The notes under the pieces are model-generated. The model had not been told where the DNA came from. It worked only from the letters and a program-made list of their open reading frames with translations, and did not search any database. Both the position numbers and the translations under genes were made by a program. DNA of 64,000 nucleotides from Larix kaempferi (lineage: Eukaryota > Streptophyta > Pinopsida > Pinales > Pinaceae), in contig BSBM01000186.1 in NCBI GenBank assembly GCA_027924585.1, forward strand, positions 7,626,001-7,690,000. The letters are read 5' to 3'. Below, one piece after another: positions 1 to 10,960 of the stretch; position 1 is the stretch's first letter, and each line of letters starts with the position of its first letter.

Positions 1-85
1 CATCAACCTTTACTGATCCAATAATTTTTTCGAGTTCTCTTTCTTCTTCTAGAACAGAATAGAAAACATCTTTAAGGGTAAAATT

Positions 86-830
86 CTATCTCGTTATCCA
101 TTCTAAATAGGGTCGTGACATGGAATAATGCTCTTTTAAGGCCTGGTCATCTACAATAACATGTTTCTCAAAGTCTACAAGTAACATCATGATCACCGGC
201 CAATGCCCTGCTAACTCCATCATCTCCTGCCTTCGGGTTCTTCTTAACCTCCTAATGTCTCGTAGCTTTAACATTTGACCATTTCAAGTCTATGAACGGA
301 TACATGAGATATTTTGGAGTTTGTGAACCGTCCCTATATCAGTGTAATCTAGTCATTTCTTCTGTTAGACCAGATAATTTATATCCCATAACCTGAGTCG
401 CCTCATCACTCATTGTCAGTACTACTGAAAATACTTGAACCGCACACCATCTAATATCATAAACTATTTCTGAAGTGATTGAAACTCTATTAGAATAGCA
501 AGGCCATTGCAATAATGCTAAGAAATGATTCCAATCCCAACGTTCAGAAAAGATTTTCGGCTCTAGATGTAGAAAACGATAAGATGCACGCATAATATCC
601 AATAAATGAAAAGATTCTTCTTCTGTCATAGAGATGGTATTATTAAGTTGTAGAATTTGTATCAATGGTGAAGGAGCAAATGTGATTATTGCAAAATGGA
701 GCTGCACAAAATTTCCAGTAACCTAATCCAATATTTCGATCAACAGATTCTCTCGCAAGTCGTTCAACCCCACGAGGCGCTCTGTCTCTTCCATTTTTAT
801 TTCTGGTTCAATTTTCTCGGTCTCAATCTT
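86..830 (-). pseudogene. Probable midasin (MDN1/REA1)-like fragment, broken
   Basis: Read on the minus strand, the stretch gives a conceptual protein with two open blocks (707 to 339 and 274 to 86) plus a short upstream piece near 830-710, separated by stops. The middle block has the segment DIMRASYRFLHLEPKIFSE followed by WDWNHFLALL and later DIRWCAVQVFSVVL. I recognise this pattern from the N-terminal region of plant midasin, the giant AAA ATPase that removes assembly factors from pre-60S ribosomes in the nucleus. Known midasins are about 5000 residues, so this is a small fragment near the window edge and could continue to the left. No AAA Walker motif is present here. The blocks may be exons of a real gene or a decayed copy; the in-phase stops make decay more likely. 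The assignment rests on memory of the family and is moderate. Confidence 0.42.
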
Positions 831-2039
831 TCAACTGAAGAATCTACCATAACAAAAATAAGAACCTGCACAAGCCCTTGCATCACTCTTTTGTTTATTC
901 CCAGATTTCAATGTTTGTCTTCTGTAGTGTACAAACTTCTTCATTTTCTCCATGTGCTTGAACATCCAAATTGCAACTCCAAGTTCTCCTTTTTTTGTTA
1001 TTAGTGTTCTGTCTAAACCTTCATTGTATTTCCAAATATCTTCTACCTTGGGAATCCCATTGAAATGGTTGACTATGCTCCAAAGCAGAGAATCCATTGA
1101 GTTAGAGTTGAAGCACACAAGCCACAAACCTACTGACTAGAAATGTGTGTTTCTGATACTGGAATCTTGCTCTTTTATAGTTCTCTCTGACATATTTTTC
1201 ACTGCAACTTTTCTTCAGTCTTTTCTATCCTCTCTCCATCATGTTCTTTGTTTCATTTCCTTCAGGGTTCTCGAGGGCTGCTTGATATTTGGTGTTGACG
1301 TGAATGTCATCAACCTCACCAACATTTTCCATCTCCTCACACCTTCTTTTTTTTGTTCCTTCTTGGCCTTTGACTCCATGAAATATTTACTGCTTCCAGC
1401 ATCATTACCTGCACAAGATTCTACTCTACCATTACTAGTGTAGGGTATTTTAATGTCATCACCCTAAATTTGAATATCATCACCTTGATTGCCATCAATG
1501 ACAATCTGCATCATCTGCTACTGCCATATTGCCAACATATAATATATGAAAGATGTTAGCATAAACAATAGCATGGTCCATGATATAATAAGAAAATGTT
1601 ACCCAATGTTAATAAACCATTCACAACATCAATTGGACAATAAAATGAGTACTTCTATTAATGTAAACAAGAAGTACATGATACAACCTCTTGTCGACAA
1701 CTCATCTGAACCGAGAACTAGGTCTTTCCACTTGTGCCTCCACCACTTCAATCCCCCATGCAATGGAAAACTCATGAGTAAAGGATAGGGTCCTTCACAA
1801 GATATAGATGAGTTTGGTAGGTGAACATAAAGGGTTCACAACAACTAGGACAAATGGATGTAGAATCAACCTATGGAAAAAATCCAATAGAGTTTTGATG
1901 CTCTCTCCTTCTCCTCCTTCCATGCACCATAAGAGCTCAATATATGACCCTCCAAAGGTAGGTGAAAGGTCGAATCGAGTCATTTCCGGATACATGGAGG
2001 GCCAAAGGTCACAATGGCCACCTTTTGGAGTAAGAAAAT
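831..2039. other. No gene recognised; unassigned spacer
   Basis: A minus-strand open stretch at 1127-831 encodes a lysine-rich peptide of 98 residues that I do not recognise. The rest shows no convincing coding signal. The part after about 1350 could be the inner part of the F LTR, but I could not find the LTR's left edge. Confidence 0.4.
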
Positions 2040-2253
2040 AGAGTTTACTATAACTTACCATTTAACTCGATGTACACGGGCTATAGTGCTACAACCTGCG
2101 TATACGGTGGTTACAGTGAAATAGCTAGCGTACAGGAACAAAAATAGGGAAACAAGGGTTCCTGGAGAACAATAAGTGGTTTTGAGTCAATCAAATGAAT
2201 AATGGAGGCCAATGAATGCTAATGCTCACAAGGTGGCAAAATGCGCTATAACA
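2040..2253 (-). repeat. Start of the 3' LTR of element F (left edge not found)
   Basis: On the minus strand the LTR would begin TGTTATAGCG at 2253, immediately after a purine tract. Inside it lies a palindrome-rich patch with GCGTATACG (2098-2106) and CGGGCTATA (2077-2085). This corresponds in position to the TCGTCGCA patch near the start of the E LTR, where both LTRs also share GCAGGTTG. The LTR probably runs further left than 2040. Confidence 0.42.
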
Positions 2254-2265
2254 GATGCCCCCTAA
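2254..2265 (-). promoter_or_regulatory. Polypurine tract of element F
   Basis: Minus strand reads TTAGGGGGCATC directly before the TG of the LTR. It closely resembles the E tract, TTGGGGGGCATTC, and would prime plus-strand synthesis. Confidence 0.45.
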
Positions 2266-4110
2266 TGTGTGAGGTCAGAGAAGGTACTACGATGGCTGAA
2301 ATACATTATAAATATCAGAAGTCGATTTATGGATACATAAATGGAAGGAGTATCCCACTCGTCATAATATAAGGATATCTCTGAATACATATTGGTACAA
2401 TACATCACAATTTGATACAATGGCCATGAATAGGAAGTATATAGTGAATACATGTCGTAAGTGGTCATAGCCATGACCCAATAAGATATGGTCTCTTACT
2501 GAAGAGGAAACAACTGATGCAAATTAAAGGTACAAACTACTGATGTATGAGACCGATCTCTCATAAGCATAATCATGATCACCAGTAGCATACTGAATGC
2601 CACTGAAGTCTGGGGTATTCTACACAAATCATCTACGGTGGATGCCCTATCAAGTGAATAAAGGTGCTGATGTTGAACCTGATGTGGCATCATTTGATTA
2701 CCGGTCATTGATGTATACCGTTAACCGACGTGAGATAACCCACCAATAGTGACAATGGGAATCAAGGCACAGAGTACATTCATCAAAGTGTGAATAGACG
2801 TGTTTAGGTTGAACACTCTAATGAATCCATCGATCAGGAGGCATTGATGAATCCGCAACTGTCGATGGTGAGAGGACCTACCACTAATGACTACAAGTCT
2901 CAAGGTACTCAACGGATTCTAAGTCTCGATTCTGGAATAAAGGAGTTGGAGTCGACGGAATGAAACTCCCTGGAAGGAGGGCATTAATGAATCCCCCATC
3001 AGCTAGCACGAGGTAAAAGCTATGCTGAAATATTTGGAAGAACTTGGACTAACATATCGAACAGTATGGGATGGCTGACCATGAGTAGATGAATAGACTC
3101 AGGAAGCATAAACTCAAGTACTAAGATGATAATAATACTTTGTGACGTAGGAGGCATCAACAAAGGCTCTGTAATGAATGGAATATTAACCAATCGGTGG
3201 AGTCATATCTGAGAAACGAGTATAGCTCCTAAGGTCCTACTAATGTCCCAACTCATGATGAATGGAATGGAGATGAATGCTCTATTCAAAGGTGACACAA
3301 CAGCTTCCTATAAGAGGTAGTAAAGATTTTTCCCGACCGTCTTTTTTAGTTATATGATTTTTTTTGGTCTTTTTCATATTATGAAAGCTTGAAAAAGAAT
3401 AAAATTGCTTATAGTACAACAAGTGAGAGAATGAGTGTCAAGTGCAAGCAAACTAGTTCCAAGCAGTGGAACATACCTATGATCAATGCAAGGAAGCATG
3501 TCCAAGATGCGGACACTCGAGGGGGTGTTCCCTCAAGGTAAGGGTCATCAAGCTGCAGAAGATAACTGGAGGCTTTGCTTGGTTCGAAAGGGAAAGTGCT
3601 CAGGAACATGGATAATAATTGTGAAAAGGGAGCCAACACAAGGCTCAAAAGGCAATCGAGATAATGCAATGCAATCACAACTTGACATAAATGGGGATTC
3701 CTCATGGGAGATGGCCAGAATAAAATGAAGTAGAGCATGAGTCTTCATCACAGTGTCATGGCGTGACTACAAAGGAATCCCAATCCTAAGGAGAAACAAT
3801 GGCATGGGTGCCAAAAGACATAAAGGATCTAAGAAGGGCATCCATGGTCGGACAAGCCCTACCACCAAATAACGACACTTCTAAAGTGGCATAGAGTTTC
3901 CGTGTCAGTTAAAAAGTGGGGTCACACCTAAGGTTTATGAATGTGGTCACAAGGTTAATGCAAAAATGCGGGCAAAATGACATCCTAACCTATATACCAA
4001 GTGTAGAAAATACCTACTGAAGGCGCACACCGGTTGAAAAATACACTCTCGTCAAAAAAAAAAAAACTGCTCAAAAAAGTACTTTACAACGGCATATTAT
4101 TCCAAAACCG
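2266..4110. other. 3' spacer of element F, no protein recognised
   Basis: No convincing reading frame on either strand. Short patches match the corresponding 41.3-43.0 kb spacer of E in reverse complement, best at 2694-2779. An A-run at about 4056-4067 is present. Confidence 0.4.
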
Positions 4111-4587
4111 CTCAAAATGACAAAAACTATAGGAAAGTGGGTTTGAAAAATTATAGAGAGTAAAAAGAAATTACTTTTACCATTCCATTTTCACTTTTCA
4201 CCCAATATAGTGCTTTTGGTTAGTTTTTACCCTCAATCTTCAGTTGCTGATTCTAGGAGCTACGGGCATCGGATTCACAATCCATTTGGATTAGGTTGGT
4301 TCTCTAACTCTTCTCTTTATTTCCATGGTTTTTATTTAAGTTTTTAACGGTCAATTTTTTTTTTTTTCCATGGGTTACAACCATAGTTCGTAGTATGCGG
4401 GCTATAACTATACGGGTCATGTGGAGGGATTTTTGTGCATGGTAAATGCATGTGTTGACTGCGTATACGCACGACTGTATACAAAATATCCCGCGTACAA
4501 TGTCGTCAGTGATACAAATTAAACACATGGGCACTAAAATATGCATGGTTTTGCTTCTAGGATTGTCCTAGAATGAAGAGAGAGAGA
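4111..4587 (+). promoter_or_regulatory. Leader and putative promoter region of the antisense gene in F
   Basis: The block CAAAAACTAT at 4121-4130 has a counterpart on the minus strand of E at 41198-41189, at a similar distance (about 0.5 kb) from the coding start in both. CGGGCTATA (4398-4406) and GCGTATACG (4461-4469) repeat words found in the F LTR at 2077-2085 and 2098-2106. Promoter function is inferred, not shown. Confidence 0.35.
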
Positions 4588-5720
4588 ACATGACCTTGTT
4601 GATGAACAAGTGCACCAAGATTTACCCTCCCAACAAGTGCTGCAAGCATGTGGCCTTTACAAATTTTGGAGCATTGGGGGTTTGAGGACCCAAAACTGAT
4701 TGCTTGCTCAGTTGGTCAACTATTGGGATGCAGAAGCACAACATTTTGAACTAGATGGGAAACCACTTCCATTGGAGGTGGAAGATATATACTTCATCAC
4801 TGGATTGTCCCACGGAGGGGAGATAGCTAGTCTTAGGTCTCGCAGCGTGGGGGGAGGAATCACTATCAACGATTACATTGACATGTATTGTATTGCTAGC
4901 ACCCAGAAGGTGGGTACCTAGGTCCCCATAGAGGCTATAACAAGCCTAAGCATGAAGATCATAGTTCTCACCCTCGAGAGGATTACAGGATCGACTTCAC
5001 TTCATCAAGCTTCGAGGCCTTTGATATTCTACGCAGCTCAGTGCATGAGACCAACAATGTATGATTGGTACACAACCTTGCTAGGCACGATGAAGACCGA
5101 ACTGATGGAGTGCAAGCTAGGGCGGGCCAAAAAATTTGGTTTTGGAAGTATCTTATGCAGCTTTTTCTTTGAGAGAGTGATGGGGTTGAGTACGAGGGTT
5201 GAAGTCCCTCTGCATGGTCTCCGAGATCCTTCCCAGACCCGGTGGGTGGAAGTACTGACACGGCAGGGGGGTAGGATAGGCTTCCCCATATTTTGAGGAG
5301 TTTTTCCACTGGTGGAGGCGATAGGTGATCGCCATAAACGACTATCGATATGAGGGCATAGAATTTAGAGGGGATCGAGACATGCCGCTCCCACCAAGGG
5401 CCGCGTTCAGGGACATAGGTATGACTACTCTTTTTAAGTTGTGTATTTAATTTTTTTGGATTTTTTATTATAAGTGAATGAAAAAATATTTTTGGTGTCG
5501 TATCATATATTGATGTATGACTGTTTGCTCGCACATGTGGGTCCGCAAAGACCTCAGGGTTTCCCACGACATCGCTGCAGAGGCAGGGGAGGTGAGGTAG
5601 TAGGTGCAAAGACAGAGCGCACTTTGGAGACTGTGTAGGTCATCTTGACCTGTATGACTTCCTGGGTACCGGTCATAGAGGTAGACCATCTCCCGGAGGT
5701 GATGTAGTGACATGTTGTCG
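4588..5720 (+). pseudogene. PMD-like antisense gene of element F, with intron, decayed
   Basis: Plus-strand conceptual translation starts near 4588 and includes the segment LPLEVEDIYFITGLSHGGE (about 4768-4824). A preceding tryptophan and this block match the look of the plant mobile domain (W, then F, then a tleDvyxltGLpxxG core). Further downstream are FYAAQCMRP, KKFGFGSILCSFFFE and a final exon-1 block ending in RAAFRDIG. An intron follows from GT at 5419 to about 5534. The acceptor that should be CAG reads CAC, so splicing would fail. Exon 2 begins HVGPQRPQGF. Stops lie near 4690, 4919 and 5295. The homologue in E (40701-39411, minus) aligns along its whole length. PMD proteins MAIN and MAIL1 are nuclear regulators of host and TE silencing, and related PMD genes are known to travel with plant transposons. 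The PMD assignment is by motif pattern only. Confidence 0.55.
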
Positions 5721-5814
5721 GGGTACCAAGTACATGGGTGTGGATGCTCTGGTGTATAGCCAGTGCCGTACACTACGACATTTAAAATCATCTAGCTCAG
5801 GAGGCTAGGGCTCC

Positions 5815-7253
5815 ACTCGTCCGTCACAACATACAGGAGCTTCATTGCTCCTCTCTAAACCATATCCCTGATATAGTTATACTTGATTTCGATATGCTTC
5901 GACTTGTTATGAAACATTGGGTTCTTGGAAAACTTCACAACTTTGGTTGTCACAGAAGATACAAGTAGCATCCAACTAGAGATCAAATAAATCTAAAAGT
6001 AGATTCCTTAGCCATACTTCCTCACAACTAGCCAAACAAGCTATGAAATACTATGCTTCGGCTGTACTCAGTGCTACGTAGGACTGCTTCTTGTTAAACC
6101 AAGAGATCACCCCTAATCCCATACTAAAGCAGCACCCTGAAGTGCTCTTCCTATCTGCAGCACTGCCTGCCCAATCTGAATAAACATAACCCTCCAGGTT
6201 AACCGTTTGATTCGCATCATACTTGAGCCCATAATCAACCATACCCTTCAGGTACCTTAGAATATGCTTTGCAGCAATCAGGTGAACATGTCTAGGATCC
6301 GTCAGGAACTGGATCAATGTGTTCATAGCAAAGCAAATATTTGGTCTTGTGTTCACCAGGTACATTAAGAACCCAATCATATGATGATACATCGTGGAAT
6401 CAGCCGAGTTTGATGAAGCATCACTCAATAGCTTCAGGTTCGATTCCATAGGTGTGGCCATGGCCTTATAGTCCATCATCCTAAAACGCTTCAGGATCTC
6501 TACTGCATACTTCCCTTGTCCAAGGAAGATTCCATCTTCACTCTGCCACACCTCCATGCCTAGAAAGTAATGCATCATTCTCAAGTCCTTCATTTCGAAC
6601 TCGGAAGAAAGCTTCCTCTTCGTATCAGCAATCAACCCATCTTAACCCGTCACAACCAGGTCATCCACATATAGTAGGAGTATCACTGGATTTCCTTCCT
6701 CAACGTTGTAGTAAATATTGGAATCTGATTTACTCTTGGTAAATCCCAAACTAGTCAGAAAGCTGGCAATCCTGTCGCACCATGTTCTGGGTGCTTGTTT
6801 CAAACCATACAAGGCTTTCTTCAATTTACACACATGTGACTCCCTGTCATGTGTCTTAAAACCGAGTGCCTGCTCCACATACACTTCCTCTTTGACTACA
6901 CCATTCAAGAAGCTTGTCTTGACATCCATCTAGTGTATCTTCCACTTCATCACTGCAGCCAGAGCAAGTACTATTCTAATGGAAGTGTATCTGGCTATAG
7001 GTGCAAAATTTTCTTCATAATCTATCCCTTCTTTTAGGGAGAAGCCACGAGCCACAAATCTTGCCTTGTATTTCTCTATGCTACCATCTGCAGCATGCTT
7101 GATCTTGTAGATCCACTTGGAAGTCACTACAGACTTCCCTCCTGTCCTCGGGACCACATCCCAGACACCATTCTTCATGATTGACTGGTACTCCTCAATC
7201 ATGGCATCCTTCTTTAATTGCATCCCTGATCTTGGGAACTTCAGATTCTTCAA
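5815..7253 (-). pseudogene. Copia reverse transcriptase and RNase H of element A
   Basis: Minus strand, three adjoining open blocks (7253-6930, 6929-6642, 6635-6051) with single stops between them. The first has NGVWDVVPRTGGKSVVTSKW and KARFVARGFSLKEGIDYEE, typical of the start of Copia RT. The second has [20 protein letters not shown] and the catalytic [12 protein letters not shown]. The third has MKDLRMMHYFLGMEV, KRFRMMDYKAMATPM and the RNase H part LEGYVYSDWAGSAADRKSTSG and STAEA. YVDD and the RNase H SDWAG are intact. After 6051 the RNase H tail continues, with changes, to about 5815 and then ends abruptly. The stops at about 6930 and 6640 make it non-functional as it stands. Confidence 0.88.
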
Positions 7254-7938
7254 TATCTTAAATAGGTAGTTTTCTTGAATTTCGTCCCTGGAACAAATGT
7301 CGTTGTTTTTGTAGGTGATTGTACATGATCTTTCCTACAGTTCAAATTCAATTGCATGATTAGAAACATCTCATAGTTTTCAGAACAAAATCTTATACAC
7401 AAGGACATATGTCATACAGTCATGCAATTATCTTAGCCAATGCTTTAATACAACATTTATCAATATCCTGTAACTTTCTAGATGCCTTCCATCTCTACCA
7501 GAACATTGTTAAGAGTGTGCACTACTCCCAACATGTCATCAAAGAGGTTTCAATATAGATAAGTAGCAATGGAGTTTTGTATAGTACCATATGCCACTTA
7601 CCCATTACTATATTAGTAGTATCTTGTTCATTAAGACAACTTTTCTAAAATGCATAATATACATCCTAAATCTAGGAACATAAGTATGTACATGACTGAA
7701 CAACATCATTTAAGTAATCATATATACAATAAATGACAATTGAAATACTTATCTTTGTTTGGTTGTTGGGTGGAATCCCTCTCAATCTTTGCTTCCTTGC
7801 AGGAGCTATTGGAGTCTATGATAGTGTGCACCTTAATCAATGCTAAAAATGGATGAGATGTCCTTCCAAAGATGATTTGATTTCCGGAGTCCAACTTTGC
7901 AGTAGCTTCTTCTACTCCTTTCATGTAAAACTTCATTA
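7254..7938 (-). other. Spacer between gag and RT of A; no integrase recognised
   Basis: A Copia element should have protease and integrase here. I see no HHCC zinc motif, no DDE core and only a weak acidic stretch after gag. The sequence is similar to 18011-18540 of element B (for example both have ATGATCTTTCCTAC and ACTTATCTTTGTTTG). The lack of integrase therefore predates at least one of the two insertions. Confidence 0.55.
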
Positions 7939-8847
7939 GAATACATATTCTTCATCACTTGAAGAATCTTCACTACCTTCCCTAGTTCTCTTCCTTGGAG
8001 GTTCATCATCCTCTGCAGTGTGAGCATGATGTCTTCTCTTGTTTTTCTTCTTCTTGTGGGAGCTTCTTTTGTTCCTGGGACAATCTATGGAATAGTGACC
8101 CTTCTCATCACAAGTATAACATCGAATGTGAGAAAGATCTCTCATGGATCCTCCAAAGTTGTACTTTTGATTCTAGTGGTGGTATTTACCCTTCTTGTAA
8201 TGAGGATGCTCCCTCTCATGGTTATTCTTCCTGGTGTGTGATGTGAGAGCCTGGTCTTCATTATCCATATTTTCTTCTCGAGCTATAATTCGAGCTTCTT
8301 CATGTCAGCATTCCTCCCACAGCCTACTGAATGTTATGAGCTTCTTTCTAGCACAAAATCCTTGAATGAAGGAATCCCATGACCTAGGAAGACCATTCAA
8401 GGTGGTCATAACAATTTCACCATTCTCTATATCTTCTTCCACAGCTTCAAGTTGTTCTTTTATTTGAGAGACCCTTGTAAAGTAGGATTGCATGGTCTCT
8501 GCATTTTGTATCTTGACATCCTTCAATTGATTTCTCAAAGTCATCTTCCGATTTATGTTCTTTCCTTCAAAAATCTTGGTCAAGGAATCAAACATATCCT
8601 TGGGTGTCTTTAGAGAAGACACATGTGGTATGAGATGGTATTTGATAGAATATGCAATGATCCTCTTGGCCTTAACCAAGTTCTTCTTATGTAAGGCCTT
8701 ATCCTCATCTCCTTTTGGAACTGGAACTTCTTCACTTATGTAGGTGTCCAGTTCATTCTCTTCTAGGATTAACCCAATCCTATACTTCCATGCTCGGAAG
8801 TTATCAACCCCTTCAAGCTTATCCTCAAGCTTGGTGTGGTGAGACAT
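7939..8847 (-). pseudogene. Copia gag of element A, capsid and zinc-knuckle regions
   Basis: The first block (8847-8305) starts MSHHTKLEDKLEGVDNFRAW, has YISEEVPVPKGDEDKA and reaches LNGLPRSWDSFIQGFC, the usual path of the UBN2-type Copia capsid. After a stop, the nucleocapsid block (8145-7936) has a complete CCHC knuckle, RCYTCDEKGHYSIDCPR, followed by a basic run and an acidic tail ending DSSSDEEYVF. It packages element RNA into cytoplasmic particles. The Met at 8847 is preferred because it precedes the conserved N-terminal FRAW segment. The block is interrupted near 8304, so a full Gag cannot be made. Only a shred of the same N-terminus survives in element B. Confidence 0.82.
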
Positions 8848-9942
8848 ATTTTAAAGAGTACTTCAAATGGAAATAGAAAATTTTTAGGTCTTACCACTTT
8901 GATTTGCTGAAACTGGATCTGGAGCTGGCTAGGGTTTGACAGCGAAACACTAAAAATCCAAACTTGGAATTTCAAACCTCTGTCTGGACAGGAAGATGCA
9001 TTTGACTGAGGCAAGAAAAATGGTGTGCTCATATTTTGAGAACTCCAAAAATTGACCCTCCAAAAATGACCTACGAATTTCGGATCTGCAACTTCTGTCA
9101 AAATCTGGTTTTCTGGTTTTTCTGGTCCAAAAGTCAAATTAGGGTTTGACTTTCTCGAAGATTCACCCAACCAAAAAATTTGATCTTGGTCTCTAAATTT
9201 CTATTTTGCTGAGGAGAGCAATCCTATGCTGAGAGAACTCCAAAATTCAACTTATGTCAAAAGCCCTAATTTCTCGCGGCAGTGACAAGCAGAAACTGAA
9301 AATGCTCAGAATCCAATTATGTTTTAACATAAATATATGCCATATTCTTTCTGGTGCGTCTCTGAAATTTAGGATCCTCAGGGTCTGAAACTGCAGCTTG
9401 TGGTAGAATGAACTATCATCTTTCCAACCCCACAGATCTGATCTTCAATGGATTCTCCATGATAGAGATATGCTAAGTGTCGCAACATGACTTGTTTATG
9501 GGATGAAACGACATAGTGAACCTGTACGGAGTTCCATGTGTCACTGTTTCAAATTCGACCTCTGAAACTTGGACCTATGAAACTATAGTTTGTTCCGTGA
9601 CTGTCACTTTTTATGGAATTCCATTTGGAGCTTCTTAGCCCGATATATTACCTTTGTTCCTAGGTCACCTGTTTAGGGATGCATTCTGGAAGAGGCATAA
9701 ACCCTAACTTGTGTTGATCATATATCACAAATTACAATGAATATGAGTCTAAAATATTTACATAAGGTACATCTCTGTCTGATATTCTTCCTGTAAAAAT
9801 TTCAAATCCCGAAGCTTCACCAAAAAGGATTTATAGCGAAAGTCCCACGATGACTAGTTTTTACTATACCAAGCCCTAGCTTCCAATTTGTCGCAAGTCC
9901 AACAAGTGTCATAAATGCCATACAATGCCTTCCTTCAGGCTA
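8848..9942 (-). other. Leader of element A
   Basis: About 1.1 kb between primer site and gag with no convincing frame. It is similar to the leader of B (phrases such as CTCTAAATTTCTATTTT and GCCAAGTGTCGCAAC-like words recur), but without the B tandem duplication. Confidence 0.55.
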
Positions 9943-9954
9943 GCTCTGATACCA
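9943..9954 (-). promoter_or_regulatory. Primer-binding site, initiator tRNA-Met, element A
   Basis: Minus strand reads TGGTATCAGAGC, the standard complement of the plant initiator tRNA-Met 3' end, directly next to the LTR. Confidence 0.92.
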
Positions 9955-10547
9955 TTCTATTTTTTCATCATTTAATTCAATATGATCTAGGATCTTAACT
10001 GAGAGAACAACATGTACATCATATCAAACACAAGAGACAAGAGACACAAAACATTTCACTGGGGAAAATCATAGAGGTGAAAAACCCCGCAACTTCCTCA
10101 GGGATAGAATAAGCACCAATACAAATATCACAAAGATGACACCCCAAAAGATAGATGTCTCTAGCAGCTACTCCTCCTCCACTTGTGCACACTCCTCTCT
10201 CTCAACTATGTGAGTTGGATGTGTGAGTGAATGAGCAAATAGAGTGGTGCAACCACTCTCTTTATACTTTAACTTGACCTACCTTTTACCCTAACTGGGC
10301 CGAATCCATAAGGGAGTCTAATAACCCTTCCACTTAACTCATATAGGGCCGACCCCTCTAAGGTGGTCTAATAACCCATCAAATATAAGTTATGACACTT
10401 ACAGTATAACTTGCGACACTTGCAAATACAAATGACGACACTTCCGATCGGAGGAATAATACATCTCCGTCGAGGATACAATAAAGTACAAATTTAATAC
10501 ACACAATATACAAGTGAATATCTTGCGAAGTTACAAATACATCAACA
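9955..10547 (-). repeat. 5' LTR of element A
   Basis: The minus strand begins TGTTGATGTA at 10547. It matches the two B LTRs over most of its length but is more diverged, and its inner end is altered (TTCTATTT instead of TGTAAAAT). It holds diverged copies of the short repeat GGTGGTCTAATAACCC that is triplicated in the B LTRs. Confidence 0.88.
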
Positions 10548-10960
10548 TTATTTACAAGGATCTGACACTTGGGTTTAGCTTCAAAAGACATGGGACAAGA
10601 CACTAATCTACCATTTACTGTACATTTAAACAACATTTTACTATTATCAAAAGAAACAGGATTGACTATGGTTAAAAATTCTAATCCTAGAATGCAATCT
10701 TCTTTTATATTGTCTAACCTATTTAAGGACATAACTTCTTGCAAAACTTCATTTTTTATTGGGAAGTCTGGAACTCTTCCAAGCTGCTATACAGAAGTTC
10801 CTTCAATTGATACGTCATGATCAAAATTATTTTCCCAATAAAATGATGGTATGGAGCCTCCTTTTGCTAAGTTCATCTGGCATCCTGAATCTATCATACA
10901 GTCTAGATGATATTACTTGAACTCTGGAGGGAAGAACTAGAATTTTATATACAATTTAGG
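10548..10960 (-). pseudogene. Caulimovirid-like aspartic protease fragment
   Basis: The minus-strand translation has the catalytic motif MIDSG at 10897-10880 within a segment continuing CQMNLAKGGSIPSFYW. This resembles the protease of plant pararetroviruses, where a D-S/T-G triad is followed by a lysine- or arginine-rich turn and 'IP..W'. A later block reads LDNIKEDCILGLEFL, comparable to the family's conserved ILG near the C-terminus. Frame breaks occur near 10800. The protease would mature the polyprotein. It is cut at 10547 by the LTR of Copia A, and the reverse transcriptase that should follow is not in the window. The alternative is a Ty3/gypsy protease. The upstream coat-like context favours a caulimovirid. 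Confidence 0.55.

Larger units (their letters stand above)
2040..5814 (-). mobile_element. Element F: 3' part of a Ty3/gypsy element, relative of element E
   Basis: In minus orientation the order is antisense gene, spacer, polypurine tract, start of the 3' LTR, which is the order seen at the 3' end of element E. Three links tie F to E. First, both carry homologous antisense PMD-like genes with the same intron position. Second, 2694-2779 is similar to the reverse complement of 42562-42646: both contain a block of the form TTGATTAC-GG-CATTGATGTA followed by TTAAC. Third, the PPT-LTR junction reads GGGGGCATC then TGTTA in F and GGGGGGCATTC then TGTTA-like in E. All of gag-pol is missing; the element stops at about 5814 where Copia A sequence begins. 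The breakpoint has no target duplication I can see. Confidence 0.55.
5815..10547 (-). mobile_element. Element A: Ty1/Copia element, 5' LTR present, 3' end lost
   Basis: On the minus strand the order is 5' LTR (10547-9955), tRNA-iMet primer site, leader, gag with zinc knuckle, integrase-less spacer, reverse transcriptase and most of RNase H. Sequence stops at about 5815, inside the RNase H region that element B still has (compare B near 16800). No second LTR exists to the left. The element inserted into caulimovirid-like sequence, and the 5 bases next to the LTR are TTATT (10548-10552). The other side is lost, so the target duplication cannot be tested. Confidence 0.85.

Noticed and set aside
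4983-5609. 208-codon minus frame over the antisense gene of F
   Set aside because: It is the opposite strand of the PMD-like gene, and only the plus frame aligns with the homologue in E.
8769-9170. 133-codon minus frame in the Copia A leader
   Set aside because: It overlaps the gag start in another frame and is not conserved in the B leader.
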